Source of the DNA: Colimorpha sp045640985
GTDB taxonomy: Bacteria; Bacteroidota; Bacteroidia; Bacteroidales; P3
Reading direction: 5' to 3'
DNA length: 64,000 nucleotides
NCBI GenBank assembly: GCA_045640985.1
Contig: JAZUFZ010000029.1
Coordinates: 19,807 to 83,806, forward strand
Shown here: positions 43,602 through 53,100 of the stretch, in pieces
Layout: the number at the start of each line of letters is the position of its first letter
Position numbering within the stretch: the first letter of the stretch is position 1
Notes under the pieces: generated by a model
The model's database searches: none
Seen by the model: only the letters and a program-made list of their open reading frames with translations
Told to the model about the DNA's origin: nothing
Position numbers and translations under genes: made by a program

Positions 43602-44750
43602 ATGAGTTTAAGAGATCAAATAGACAAGATAAAACCTAACTTTGAGAAGGGTGGCAAGTTCCAGAAGCTGAGCTCGACTTTCGAGGCTTTCGAGACTTTT
43701 GCCTATACCCCGAACACGGTTACAAAGAAGGGTTCTCATATCCGCGATGCTGTGGATCTGAAGCGTACCCTTATTTTGGTGGTTATTGCCCTGCTGCCGG
43801 CTTTGTTGTTCGGTATGTACAATGTGGGCTTACAATCCTTTACTACATACGGCGTGGCCTGCACTTTCGGCTCCTGCCTGTGGTTCGGATTTTTGAAGAT
43901 GCTCCCGCTTATCGTGGTGAGCTATGTTGTGGGTCTCGGCATTGAGTTCATCTTTGCTGAAATCCGTCATGAAGAGGTTAGCGAAGGCTATCTGGTGACG
44001 GGTCTGATCATTCCTATGATTGTGCCTGTTACTACTCCTCTGTGGCAGCTGGCTCTGGCTGTTGCCTTTGCCGTTATCATTGGCAAGGAGGTGTTCGGCG
44101 GTACGGGTATGAATTTCCTCAACCCTGCCCTGGTGGCTCGTGCTTTCCTGTTTTTCAGCTATCCTACCCACATGTCGGGCGACAGTGTGTGGATTGCAAA
44201 ACCTTTCCATTATGCCGGTGACGTGGTGAGCGGCGCTACTCCTCTGGGAGAGATGATGGTGGGTTCTCAGCAGCCTACGGCTTCCGTATTGGATATGCTC
44301 GTGGGTACAATCCCTGGCTCAACCGGTGAAACCTCTGTGATTGCTATCCTGATCGGCGCAATCCTGCTGCTGCTCTGGGGCGTGGCAAGCTGGAGAATCA
44401 TGTTCAGCATCGTTCTCGGTGGTGGCGTGATGGGTTTGCTGTTCAACGCTATCGGTGCTAACGAATATATGCAGCTTCCGTTCTACTATCATTATCTGAT
44501 GGGAGGTTTCATGTTCGGATGCGTATTCATGGCTACCGATCCTGTAACCTCTGCCCAGACCAATTGCGGCAAATGGATCTATGGCTTCCTGATTGGTGCC
44601 TTTGCAGTATTGATCCGTGTGGTGAACCCGGCATATCCTGAAGGTATGATGCTGGCTATCCTTCTGATGAACTGCTTCGCACCGCTTATCGACCATTGCG
44701 TAGTAAATGCCAATATCAACCGCAGAAAGAAACGCGTTCAAGTTAAATAA
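43602..44750 (+). CDS. nqrB: Na+-translocating NADH:quinone reductase subunit B
   Basis: A membrane subunit with covalent FMN, riboflavin and part of the Na+ path. The 382-residue protein has about ten transmembrane segments. The FMN attachment motif VSGATPLG places the phosphothreonyl link at Thr213. EGYLVTGLIIPMIVPVTTPLWQ and FMFGCVFMATDPVTSAQTNCGKWIYG are family landmarks shared with RnfD. All key residues are intact. Confidence 0.97.
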   Translation: MSLRDQIDKIKPNFEKGGKFQKLSSTFEAFETFAYTPNTVTKKGSHIRDAVDLKRTLILVVIALLPALLFGMYNVGLQSFTTYGVACTFGSCLWFGFLKMLPLIVVSYVVGLGIEFIFAEIRHEEVSEGYLVTGLIIPMIVPVTTPLWQLALAVAFAVIIGKEVFGGTGMNFLNPALVARAFLFFSYPTHMSGDSVWIAKPFHYAGDVVSGATPLGEMMVGSQQPTASVLDMLVGTIPGSTGETSVIAILIGAILLLLWGVASWRIMFSIVLGGGVMGLLFNAIGANEYMQLPFYYHYLMGGFMFGCVFMATDPVTSAQTNCGKWIYGFLIGAFAVLIRVVNPAYPEGMMLAILLMNCFAPLIDHCVVNANINRRKKRVQVK

Positions 44751-44764
44751 GAAAGGAGTGCAAG

Positions 44765-45592
44765 ATGAAGAATTTTAGTAATAAGTACATATTTATATAT
44801 TCTATCGTACTGGTTGCGATAGTGGCTGTGCTCTTGTCGGTTGTGGCTATGGGTCTGAAGGAAAAACAGAATGCTAATGTCCGTAACGAGAAGATGCAGA
44901 CCCTTCTGGCTGCCATCAATATCACTACTGACCGCGACAGCGCTGCTGAACTTTATCAGCAGTATTTCGACTATGAAATCACTGTAAGCACTAAAGGCGA
45001 TGTGCTTTCAGTATATAATGTAAAGAACGGCGAGATGGAGAATGGTGAAAACAACATGCGTGCTTTCGTTATCAACCTGAAGGAACAGCAGGCTAAGGAA
45101 AAAGCTGGCGAGCAGGGCGCTTTCCCAGTATATATCTTCACCAAAGACGGAAAGACCGGTTATGTTATCCCTACTCAGGGTAATGGCCTCTGGGGTGCTG
45201 TTTATTCCAACATAGCTCTGGATTCCGACCTCAATACTATTGTAGGTGTTACTTTCAGCCACGACAGTGAGACTCCTGGTCTTGGTGCTGAAATCACCAC
45301 TTCCAAATTCCAGCAGCCTTTTATCGGCAAGCAGATTCTGGACGAAAACGGTCAGGTGGTTTCTGTAGCCGTTATCAAGAGGGCTGATCCTGAAGGTGCT
45401 CACGAGGTGGACGCTATCAGCGGCGGTACCATGACCAGCAATGGTGTAAGTGCTATGCTGAGTGACGACCTCGCCCGTTATCAGGCTTGGATTTCTGCAA
45501 AGCTCAGCGACCAGTCTCAGGAAGCTGTTGAAGCCGTTGCAGACGAAACCAATGAAGAACAAATTAATGAAGAGGAGGTAACAAATGAGTAA
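44765..45592 (+). CDS. nqrC: Na+-translocating NADH:quinone reductase subunit C
   Basis: Carries the second covalent FMN on the periplasmic side. The 275-residue protein has an N-terminal transmembrane segment (YIFIYSIVLVAIVAVLLSVVAMGL), the periplasmic FMN domain, and SGGTMTSNGV with the attachment Thr222 (usual motif S-G-A/G-T-x-T). An acidic tail of about 25 residues is an addition over shorter homologues. A good ribosome binding site (AAGGAG) precedes the ATG. Confidence 0.96.
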   Translation: MKNFSNKYIFIYSIVLVAIVAVLLSVVAMGLKEKQNANVRNEKMQTLLAAINITTDRDSAAELYQQYFDYEITVSTKGDVLSVYNVKNGEMENGENNMRAFVINLKEQQAKEKAGEQGAFPVYIFTKDGKTGYVIPTQGNGLWGAVYSNIALDSDLNTIVGVTFSHDSETPGLGAEITTSKFQQPFIGKQILDENGQVVSVAVIKRADPEGAHEVDAISGGTMTSNGVSAMLSDDLARYQAWISAKLSDQSQEAVEAVADETNEEQINEEEVTNE

Positions 45593-46208
45593 TAAAAATC
45601 TGAAACTCATCACTGGCCCATTGAGCAAGAACAACCCTATTACCGTTCAGATTCTCGGTATCTGCTCTTGTCTGGCTGTAACCGCACAACTTAAACCGGC
45701 TGTCGTAATGGCAATCTCGGTTACCGTTGTTGTGGCCCTTTCAAACTTGATCATCTCTTTGTTGAGAAACACCATTCCACCTCGTATCCGCATCATCGTG
45801 CAGCTGGTGGTGGTTTCCGCTTTGGTTATTCTGGTGAACCAGGTTTTGATGGCATTCGTTTATGACGTGAGCAAGCAGCTCAGCGTATATGTCGGTTTGA
45901 TTATCACCAACTGTATCGTGATGGGCCGTCTGGAAGCTTTTGCCATGAGCAACAAACCCCTTGAGTCTCTTTGCGACGGTATCGGAAACGGCTTGGGTTA
46001 TGGCGCTATCCTGGTTATTCTGGGATTTGTCCGCGAACTGTTCGGCAGCGGTACCCTCTGGGGATATCCTGTAATGGAGAAACTCGGTCTCTATAACATC
46101 GGTTACGAAAACAACGGACTCGTAATCATGGCCCCTATGGCTCTGATCCTGGTGGGTGTGATTATCTGGATCCAGCGCACCGTCAACAAAGACCTTTGCG
46201 AGAAATAA
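45585..46208 (+). CDS. nqrD: Na+-translocating NADH:quinone reductase subunit D
   Basis: A six-helix membrane subunit homologous to RnfE, sharing an iron centre with NqrE. The 207-residue protein shows GPLSKNNPITVQILGICSCLAVT (with the metal-ligand Cys), LIITNCIVMGRLEAFAM and GFVRELFGSGTLWGYPVM. It overlaps nqrC by 8 bp and is preceded by a full AGGAGG sequence at 45572-45577, unusual in a Bacteroidota genome. Confidence 0.97.
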   Translation: MSNKNLKLITGPLSKNNPITVQILGICSCLAVTAQLKPAVVMAISVTVVVALSNLIISLLRNTIPPRIRIIVQLVVVSALVILVNQVLMAFVYDVSKQLSVYVGLIITNCIVMGRLEAFAMSNKPLESLCDGIGNGLGYGAILVILGFVRELFGSGTLWGYPVMEKLGLYNIGYENNGLVIMAPMALILVGVIIWIQRTVNKDLCEK

Positions 46209-46228
46209 TAATTTGAAAGGAGAAGAAA

Positions 46229-46825
46229 ATGGAAATATTTAATATTTTTATCAAGTCGATATTTATCGATAATATGATTTTCGCCTTCTTCCTGGGTATG
46301 TGCTCGTATCTGGCCGTATCTAAGACGGTGAAGACCTCGTTGGGCCTCGGTGTGGCTGTTACTTTCGTGCTCCTTATCACCGTGCCTATCAACTACTTGC
46401 TGAACAAGTATGTTCTGGCTCCTAATGCACTCATCGAAGGAGTGGATTTGAGCTTCCTCAGCCTTATCATGTTTATCGCCGTGATTGCCGCTATCGTACA
46501 GATGGTGGAAATGGTGGTGGAAAAATTCTCCCCGAGTCTTTACAATGCCTTGGGTATTTTCCTCCCTCTGATTGCTGTAAACTGCGCCGTAATGGGTGGA
46601 TCCCTTTTCATGCAGCAGCGTGACTATCAGAACATCGGTGAAGTAACTGCTTTCGCGCTGGGCAGCGGTATCGGCTGGCTTATCGCTATCGTCGGTATTG
46701 CAGCTATCCGCGAGAAACTGCGCTACAGTACCATCCCTCCTGCATTGAAGGGCGTTGGTATTACCTTCATCATCACGGGCCTTATGGGTATGGCCTTCAT
46801 GTCATTTATGGGTATTAAATTGTAA
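46229..46825 (+). CDS. nqrE: Na+-translocating NADH:quinone reductase subunit E
   Basis: The inverted-topology partner of NqrD (RnfA homologue), 198 residues with six transmembrane helices. Landmarks: FAFFLGMCSYLAVSKTVKTSLGLG (conserved Cys) and LGIFLPLIAVNCAVMGGSLFMQQRDY (second Cys of the iron site). The ribosome binding site AAGGAGAAG precedes the ATG by 6 nt. Confidence 0.97.
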   Translation: MEIFNIFIKSIFIDNMIFAFFLGMCSYLAVSKTVKTSLGLGVAVTFVLLITVPINYLLNKYVLAPNALIEGVDLSFLSLIMFIAVIAAIVQMVEMVVEKFSPSLYNALGIFLPLIAVNCAVMGGSLFMQQRDYQNIGEVTAFALGSGIGWLIAIVGIAAIREKLRYSTIPPALKGVGITFIITGLMGMAFMSFMGIKL

Positions 46826-46837
46826 GAAAGGGTAATC

Positions 46838-48100
46838 ATGACACAGACAATCATAACAAGTTTGGTCGTTTTCTTGGTTGTTATCCTCCTTTTGGTGGCA
46901 CTTCTTCTGGTACTCCGTGCCAAACTGATGCCACAGGGCGATGTGACCATCACTTTGAACGACGATAAAAAACTCACGGTAAAACCTGGTAACTCACTCA
47001 TCTCCAGTTTGAGCGAACAGGGTATTTTCCTCCCTTCTGCCTGCGGTGGTAAGGGCTCCTGCGGCCAGTGCAAATGTCGCGTGCTCGAAGGTGGTGGTGA
47101 AATTCTTCCTACCGAGGCAGTCCATTTCACCCGCCGTCAGGTAAAGGACCATTGGCGTCTCGGATGTCAGGTTAAGGTGAAAGAAGACCTTGAAGTTAAA
47201 GTTCCTGAATCTGTACTCGGTGTAAAAGAATACGAATGTACAGTCATCAGCAACAAGAATGTAGCAACCTTCATCAAGGAGTTCAAAGTACAGCTCCCCG
47301 AAGGTGCTCACATGGATTTCATTCCTGGTTCATACGCACAGATAAAGATTCCTGCATTCTCTCTGAACTATGCTGATTTTGACCGCGACCTTATCGGTGC
47401 TGAATATCTTCCTTCATGGGAGAAATTCAAGATGTTCGACCTTAAGTGCGTAAATCCGGAACCTACCATCCGCGCTTACTCTATGGCTAACTATCCTGCT
47501 GAAGGTAACGTATTCATGCTTACCGTCCGCATTGCAACTCCTCCGTTCACTCCAGACCGTTCCGGTTTCATGAACGTAAATCCGGGTATCGCAAGTTCCT
47601 ATATCTTCAGTCTGAAACCTGGCGATAGGGTAATCATGAGTGGTCCTTATGGTGAGTTCCACCCACGTTTCGATACCAAGAACGAGATGATTTGGGTAGG
47701 TGGTGGTGCCGGTATGGCTCCGCTCCGCGCTCAGATCATGCACATGACCAAGACACTCCGTACTACGGATCGTCAGATGCATTATTTCTATGGTGCACGT
47801 GCACTCAATGAGGTGTTCTATCTGGATGACTTCCTCGGCATTGAGAAAGAATTCGACAACTTCCACTTCCATCTGGCACTCGACCGTCCTGATCCTGCTG
47901 CTGATGCTGCCGGCGTGAAATATACCGCAGGTTTCGTTCACAATGTAATGTACGACACCTACCTGAAGGATCACGAGGCTCCTGAAGATATCGAATACTA
48001 CATGTGCGGTCCTGGCCCGATGAGCAAGGCTGTTACTACGATGCTCGACAATCTGGGCGTAGCACCTGAAAATATTATGTACGATAACTTCGGTGGTTGA
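46838..48100 (+). CDS. nqrF: Na+-translocating NADH:quinone reductase subunit F
   Basis: The NADH-oxidising entry subunit. The 420-residue protein has an N-terminal transmembrane helix (ITSLVVFLVVILLLVALLLVL), a [2Fe-2S] domain with ACGGKGSCGQCKC near residue 68, an FAD domain with RAYSMANYP near residue 210 and an NAD(P)H site VGGGAGMAPLRAQ near residue 287. All cofactor motifs are intact. Its stop overlaps the rsmE start by 4 bp. Confidence 0.97.
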   Translation: MTQTIITSLVVFLVVILLLVALLLVLRAKLMPQGDVTITLNDDKKLTVKPGNSLISSLSEQGIFLPSACGGKGSCGQCKCRVLEGGGEILPTEAVHFTRRQVKDHWRLGCQVKVKEDLEVKVPESVLGVKEYECTVISNKNVATFIKEFKVQLPEGAHMDFIPGSYAQIKIPAFSLNYADFDRDLIGAEYLPSWEKFKMFDLKCVNPEPTIRAYSMANYPAEGNVFMLTVRIATPPFTPDRSGFMNVNPGIASSYIFSLKPGDRVIMSGPYGEFHPRFDTKNEMIWVGGGAGMAPLRAQIMHMTKTLRTTDRQMHYFYGARALNEVFYLDDFLGIEKEFDNFHFHLALDRPDPAADAAGVKYTAGFVHNVMYDTYLKDHEAPEDIEYYMCGPGPMSKAVTTMLDNLGVAPENIMYDNFGG

Positions 48101-48810
48101 TGCAGTTCTTTTATGCACAGGACCTCGAATCTGATTTCTATACCCTCCCTCCAGAGGAGTCGAAGCATTGTGTAAAGGTGCTCCGCATGGTTGAGGGTGA
48201 TGAAATCCAGCTTACTGATGGGCGCGGAACTCTTTGCCGCGCCCATATTATTGCTGCCGATTCCCGAGGGTGTACCGTAGAGGTGTTCGACCGTCAGCAA
48301 CTTCCACCCCGCAACCATTATCTGCATATTGCCGTGGCTCCTACAAAAAATTCAGCCCGTATTGAATGGTTTGTCGAAAAGGCGGTGGAAATCGGCATTG
48401 ATGAAATCACTCCTGTTATCTGTGAACATTCTGAGCGCGAGTCCCAGAATTTTACACGTCTGGAGAAAATCATCACAAGTGCCATGAAGCAGTCCCTCAA
48501 GGTCTATCGTCCGATATTAAATCCGGCTATCCCACTTATGGATTTTCTTCAGCAATCCCATCAGGAACAGAAACTGATGTGTTACTGTGCAGGTGACGAA
48601 CGTCATTATCTGCAGGAACTCTATACTCCCGGAAAGCCTGCGGTTGTACTGATCGGTCCCGAGGGTGATTTTAGTCCTATGGAGATAAAGCTGGCTCTAC
48701 AGCAGGATTTCAAGCCTGTTACATTGGGCGATTGCCGTCTGAGAACTGAAACGGCTGCATTGTATGCCACCACGGCTATTAATTTTATGAATACACACCT
48801 TGACGCATAG
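48097..48810 (+). CDS. rsmE: 16S rRNA (uracil1498-N3)-methyltransferase RsmE
   Basis: SPOUT methyltransferase for U1498 of 16S rRNA. The 237-residue protein begins with a PUA-like domain (FFYAQDLESDFYTLPPEESKHCVKVLRM) and ends with the trefoil-knot SAM site VLIGPEGDFSPMEI and TLGDCRLRTETAALYATTAI. AVAPTKNSARIEWFVEKAVEIGIDEITPV is also diagnostic. It is translationally coupled to nqrF, probably by chance of operon order. Confidence 0.96.
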   Translation: MMQFFYAQDLESDFYTLPPEESKHCVKVLRMVEGDEIQLTDGRGTLCRAHIIAADSRGCTVEVFDRQQLPPRNHYLHIAVAPTKNSARIEWFVEKAVEIGIDEITPVICEHSERESQNFTRLEKIITSAMKQSLKVYRPILNPAIPLMDFLQQSHQEQKLMCYCAGDERHYLQELYTPGKPAVVLIGPEGDFSPMEIKLALQQDFKPVTLGDCRLRTETAALYATTAINFMNTHLDA

Positions 48811-48861
48811 ATAAGACCCTCAAAAATCACTTAATATACAGATCAAAAATCACAGTTATAT

Positions 48862-49257
48862 ATGGAACAGGAAAAAGGCCCCATCATTGAGATGATAGAT
48901 AATAACGGCAACAAAATCAAAGCCGAGATATACGAAATATTTGATTTTGAAGATAAGAAATACGCACTTCTTTTACCGCTCATTGAGGATAATCAGGAAG
49001 AGGTAAATTCCTTGGCTGTCATGAGTCTCTTGCAGGACGGGGATCAGTATTATATTCAGGAAATCGAGTCCGACCTCGAATATGCCCGTGTAGTGGAATA
49101 TCTCCAAGGTCCATATCAGGAAGGTCATCACTGTCATTGCGGTTGTGAAGATCATGACTGTGGTTGCGGTGACCATGATCACGACTGTGGCTGCGGCTGT
49201 GGTGAGGAACATCATCACGATCACGACCATCATTGCCATTGCGGCTGTGAAGATTAA
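48862..49257 (+). CDS. DUF1292-like protein with His/Cys-rich metal-binding tail
   Basis: The 131-residue product has two parts. Residues 1-85 resemble the small DUF1292 (YrzB) domain: IIEMIDNNGNKIKAEIYEIFDFEDKKYALLLPL, then ESDLEYARVVEYLQ. Residues 88-131 are a run of His, Cys, Gly and Asp (HHCHCGCEDHDCGCGDHD and similar), with about 26 His/Cys residues, a clear potential for binding Zn, Ni, Cu or Co. DUF1292 is best known from Firmicutes. Whether this is a metal store, chaperone or sensor cannot be told. It lies between rsmE and a DUF4159 gene. Confidence 0.7.
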   Translation: MEQEKGPIIEMIDNNGNKIKAEIYEIFDFEDKKYALLLPLIEDNQEEVNSLAVMSLLQDGDQYYIQEIESDLEYARVVEYLQGPYQEGHHCHCGCEDHDCGCGDHDHDCGCGCGEEHHHDHDHHCHCGCED

Positions 49258-49273
49258 TATATCAGCATCATAG

Positions 49274-49945
49274 ATGAGAAAGGCTTTTACTTTTTTTGTG
49301 GCATTGCTTTTATGGGTGCCTCTGATGGGTCGGTACTCAGCTGTCCAGGCTCAGGCTCCCCAGATTGCCCTTCTGAAATACAGTGGGGGGGGAGACTGGT
49401 ATGCCAATCCCACCTCGCTCACAAACCTCATAGCCTTTTGCAATATGGATGCCAAGATGGGGCTCAACCCCGAATATGCCGTCGTGGATGTCGGTAGTAG
49501 CGAACTTTTCAATTATCCATTCATCCACCTTACGGGACATGGCAATATTGTGTTCTCTGCCCAGGAAGCCCTGAACTTGCGTAATTATCTTATCGCTGGA
49601 GGTTTTCTCCATATTGACGACAACTACGGATTGAAAGAATTTGTCATTCCTGCTATGAAGCAGGTTTTCCCGGAACTTGATTTCGTAGAATTGCCCTTCA
49701 CCCATCCCATCTACCATCAGAAATTTCAGTTTCCTAACGGATTGCCCAAGATTCATGAACACGACAACCTTCCCCCAAAAGGCTATGGCCTGATATGGGA
49801 AGGACGGCTGGTTTGTTTCTTCAGCTGGGAGTGCGACCTCGGTGACGGTTGGGAAGACCAGGATGTCCATAACGATTCCCAAGCTACCCGTATGAAAGCC
49901 CTCCGTATGGGCGAGAACATCCTCAGTTACGCCTTTACAAATTGA
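49274..49945 (+). CDS. DUF4159 domain protein, secreted
   Basis: The 223-residue product has a signal peptide (FFVALLLWVPLMGRYSAVQA) and a single DUF4159 domain: IALLKYSGGGDWYANPTSLTNLIAF, PFIHLTGHGNIVFSAQEALNLRNYLIAGGFLHIDDNYG and a C-terminal DGWEDQDVHNDSQATRMKALRMGENILSYA. The G-G-F-L-H-I-D-D-N core is the most conserved part of the family, which has a flavodoxin/ThuA-like fold and unknown function. It follows the DUF1292 gene by 16 bp on the same strand. Confidence 0.85.
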   Translation: MRKAFTFFVALLLWVPLMGRYSAVQAQAPQIALLKYSGGGDWYANPTSLTNLIAFCNMDAKMGLNPEYAVVDVGSSELFNYPFIHLTGHGNIVFSAQEALNLRNYLIAGGFLHIDDNYGLKEFVIPAMKQVFPELDFVELPFTHPIYHQKFQFPNGLPKIHEHDNLPPKGYGLIWEGRLVCFFSWECDLGDGWEDQDVHNDSQATRMKALRMGENILSYAFTN

Positions 49946-50025
49946 GCGAGGAATTTATAATAAAGCAGAGTGACGTAGTGAAAACCTTGTGGGAATATTT
50001 TTGAGAATGCCGTACGTATTGTATG

Positions 50026-50103
50026 GAGTAACTCCGTGTCAGCGCAGCGGAGCGACCGCGCACAGGTTCAAGCCTGAAAATATAGATTAATTCCGCCAAC
50101 GGG
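50026..50103. repeat. Decayed relative of the 11-mer element with conserved tail
   Basis: A single GAGTAACTCCGT unit (50026-50037) is followed by a GC-rich stretch and then by the segment 50072-50103, which matches 10412-10441 next to copy A in all but one substitution and one indel. It stands immediately before the large helicase gene, 24 bp from its ATG. Confidence 0.65.
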
Positions 50104-50127
50104 TATAAGAATTGTAATATTAAAACG

Positions 50128-53100
50128 ATGTCAATCTGGGACAAGATACAGGATATGGTGGGTACTACTGATGGTAAAGTCGAGGCTCGTGTTAATAGGC
50201 GTGAGGCTTCACGGTATGCATTTGTGGATGCTGAGGTAGGCGTACGAGACCATAAGGTGCATGACATTGGGGCGGTACGTTATGATTATGCGGTTTATCA
50301 TGGAACTTCAAAGGATGAATTGACGAAATTTCTGTCTGGGGTTGACTATCTTTGTGGACACAATATCATCCGGCATGATGCCAAGTATCTGTTTGGGGAA
50401 GGTGCGCAGAGGTGGCAGTTGGTAGATACATTGTACGTGTCACCTTTGCTGTTTTCTGAACGACCCTACCACAAACTGTTGAAGGATGAAAAATTGCAGA
50501 CGGATGAACTGAATAATCCGGTTAATGATTGCCTGAAAGCGCGCGATTTGTTGATGGACGAGGTGGCGGCTTGGAGACGATTGGCGCAAGAGAAACAGGC
50601 AATTTTTGTGGCTTTATTGCGCGATAAAGTGGAATTTGCGGGTTTTGTGGAGATTGTAGAGAATAATGAATCTGCAGGATTGACAAAAGATGTACTGGTT
50701 GAACTCATCAAACAAAGCTACAAAGGTAGGATTTGCGAGAATGCTGCTTTGTCAGCACTTATTAATACTCATCCCATAGAATTGGCGTATGCTTTGGCCT
50801 TGGTTGATACCAGCGATCATCGTTCTATTACTCCGAGTTGGGTGTTGAAGAACTATCCGAATGTAGAATATGTGATTCGGCGGTTACGCCATACAAGATG
50901 TAGTGATGGTTGCATTTATTGTAACAGTCAGTTGGATGTGCATCATAACCTTAAAACATTCTTTGGATACGATCAGTTCCGTACCTATGAAGGCGAACCA
51001 TTGCAGGAGAATGCGGCAAGAGCGGCTGTTGAGGGTAAATCATTGCTTGCAATCTTCCCTACAGGTGGTGGTAAGTCGCTCACGTTTCAGTTGCCTGCTT
51101 TGATGGAAGGGTGGAGTGTGCATGGTCTTACTGTTGTCATCTCTCCGCTCCAGTCGTTGATGAAAGATCAGGTAGATAACCTTGCGAGTCGTGGCATTAC
51201 AGATGCAGTAACCATCAACGGCCTGCTCGATCCTATTACCCGTTCACTCGCTATCCAACGTGTAATGGATGGTGACGCTTCATTGCTGTACATTGCTCCC
51301 GAGATGCTTCGCTCTAACACTATCGAACGCATACTCCTTGCTCGCCACGTAGTGCGATTTGTGATTGATGAAGCCCATTGTTTTTCCTCATGGGGACAGG
51401 ATTTCCGTGTGGATTATCTCTACATCGGTAAGTTTATACGCAAATATCAAGAGAAAAAAGGACTTGCGACTCCTATTCCTGTTTCTTGTTTTACAGCAAC
51501 AGCTAAACAAAAGGTAGTGCAGGATATTTGCGACTATTTCCAAGAGACGTTAGGATTAAAACTAGAACTATTTGCCTCAAGTGCATCACGAACTAACCTT
51601 CGCTATTCTGTCATACATGCCGATACAGATGATGACAAATACCAGAAACTCCGAGGATTGATAGCTGAAAGCAATTGCCCAACCATTGTATATGTGTCAC
51701 GCACCAAGCGTACGAAGGAACTTGCCCAAAAACTTTCGCGTGATGGTTATAAGACTCTGCCGTTCAATGGAAAGATGGATGCTGATGAAAAGGTGGCGAA
51801 TCAGGAAGCATTCATGAATGATCAGGTACGTATAATCGTAGCGACATCTGCCTTCGGTATGGGCGTTGACAAGAGTGATGTGGGGCTTGTAGTGCATTAT
51901 GATATTTCAGATTCGCTGGAGAATTATGTGCAGGAAGCTGGGCGGGCTGGTCGAGACCCACAACTCAATGCCCGATGCTACGTTCTCTATAGCGACAATG
52001 ATTTGGATAAACACTTTATTCTGCTTAACCAAACAAAACTTAGCATCAGCGAGATTCAGCAAGTATGGAAGGTTGTCAAGGAACTAACTCGCCATCGCGA
52101 AAAGGTGTGCAGTTCGGCATTGGAAATAGCGAGAAAAGCCGGATGGAACGATTCTGTATTGGATATTGAAACACGCGTCAGAGCCGCCATTTCAGCCCTT
52201 GAGCAAGGGGGGTATCTGGAACGTGGGAATAATGTGCCACATGTCTATGCTACAGGCATTACTGTAAAGAATATGGACGAAGCACGCAAACGCATTACCG
52301 AGTCAGTTCTCTTCGAAAGTGAGGAAGTGGAAAAAGCTGTCCGCATTATCAAGTCGCTTATTTCGCAAAAAAGTTTAGCCAAAAATCAGGATGCCGAGGG
52401 AGAATCTCGTATCGACTATCTGGCAGACATACTTGGATTGACCAAGGCTGAGGTTGTGTCGTCTGTGGAGCGTATGCGTCAGGAAGGTATCTTGGCTGAC
52501 ACGAAAGATATTTCAGCTTTCCTTATAGACAACGATACGGAGAAGAAGTCCCGTACATTACTCGATAAGTTTGCTCGATTGGAACAGTACATCCTTGAAC
52601 GCATACCTGACGAATCGCTGAAAATCTCGTGCAAACAACTTAATGATGATGCCGTGAATAATGGTATCGTCACTTCATGCGAGAAGGATATCCGCACGTT
52701 ACTCTATTTTCTCACCATCAAAGGTTATACTCGCAAGAAGGAGGATGGGGCGCACAATATAGAGGTGACACGAAAGGCAGATAAGGAGGCAACACTTGCT
52801 CGATTCCAGAAACGTGTAGATGTGTCCCGCTTTGTGGTGGAATGGCTTTATAAATTAGCCCAAGAACGTGCGAAGGAAGATAGCAAAACAATCGCTGTTC
52901 AGTTCTCTGTTGTGGAGTTGTTGAAGAAGATGCAACAAAGTGGAGGTTTGTTGTTCAGTTCGTTTGCTGATCTTCAGTTGGAAGATGTTGAAGAAGCCTT
53001 ATTGTATCTTTCCAAGATTGGTGCCTTGAAGCTGGAAGGCGGTTTCCTAGTGCTCTATAATGCTATGGAAATTCGCAGAATTAAGGATAACAAGTTGCGT

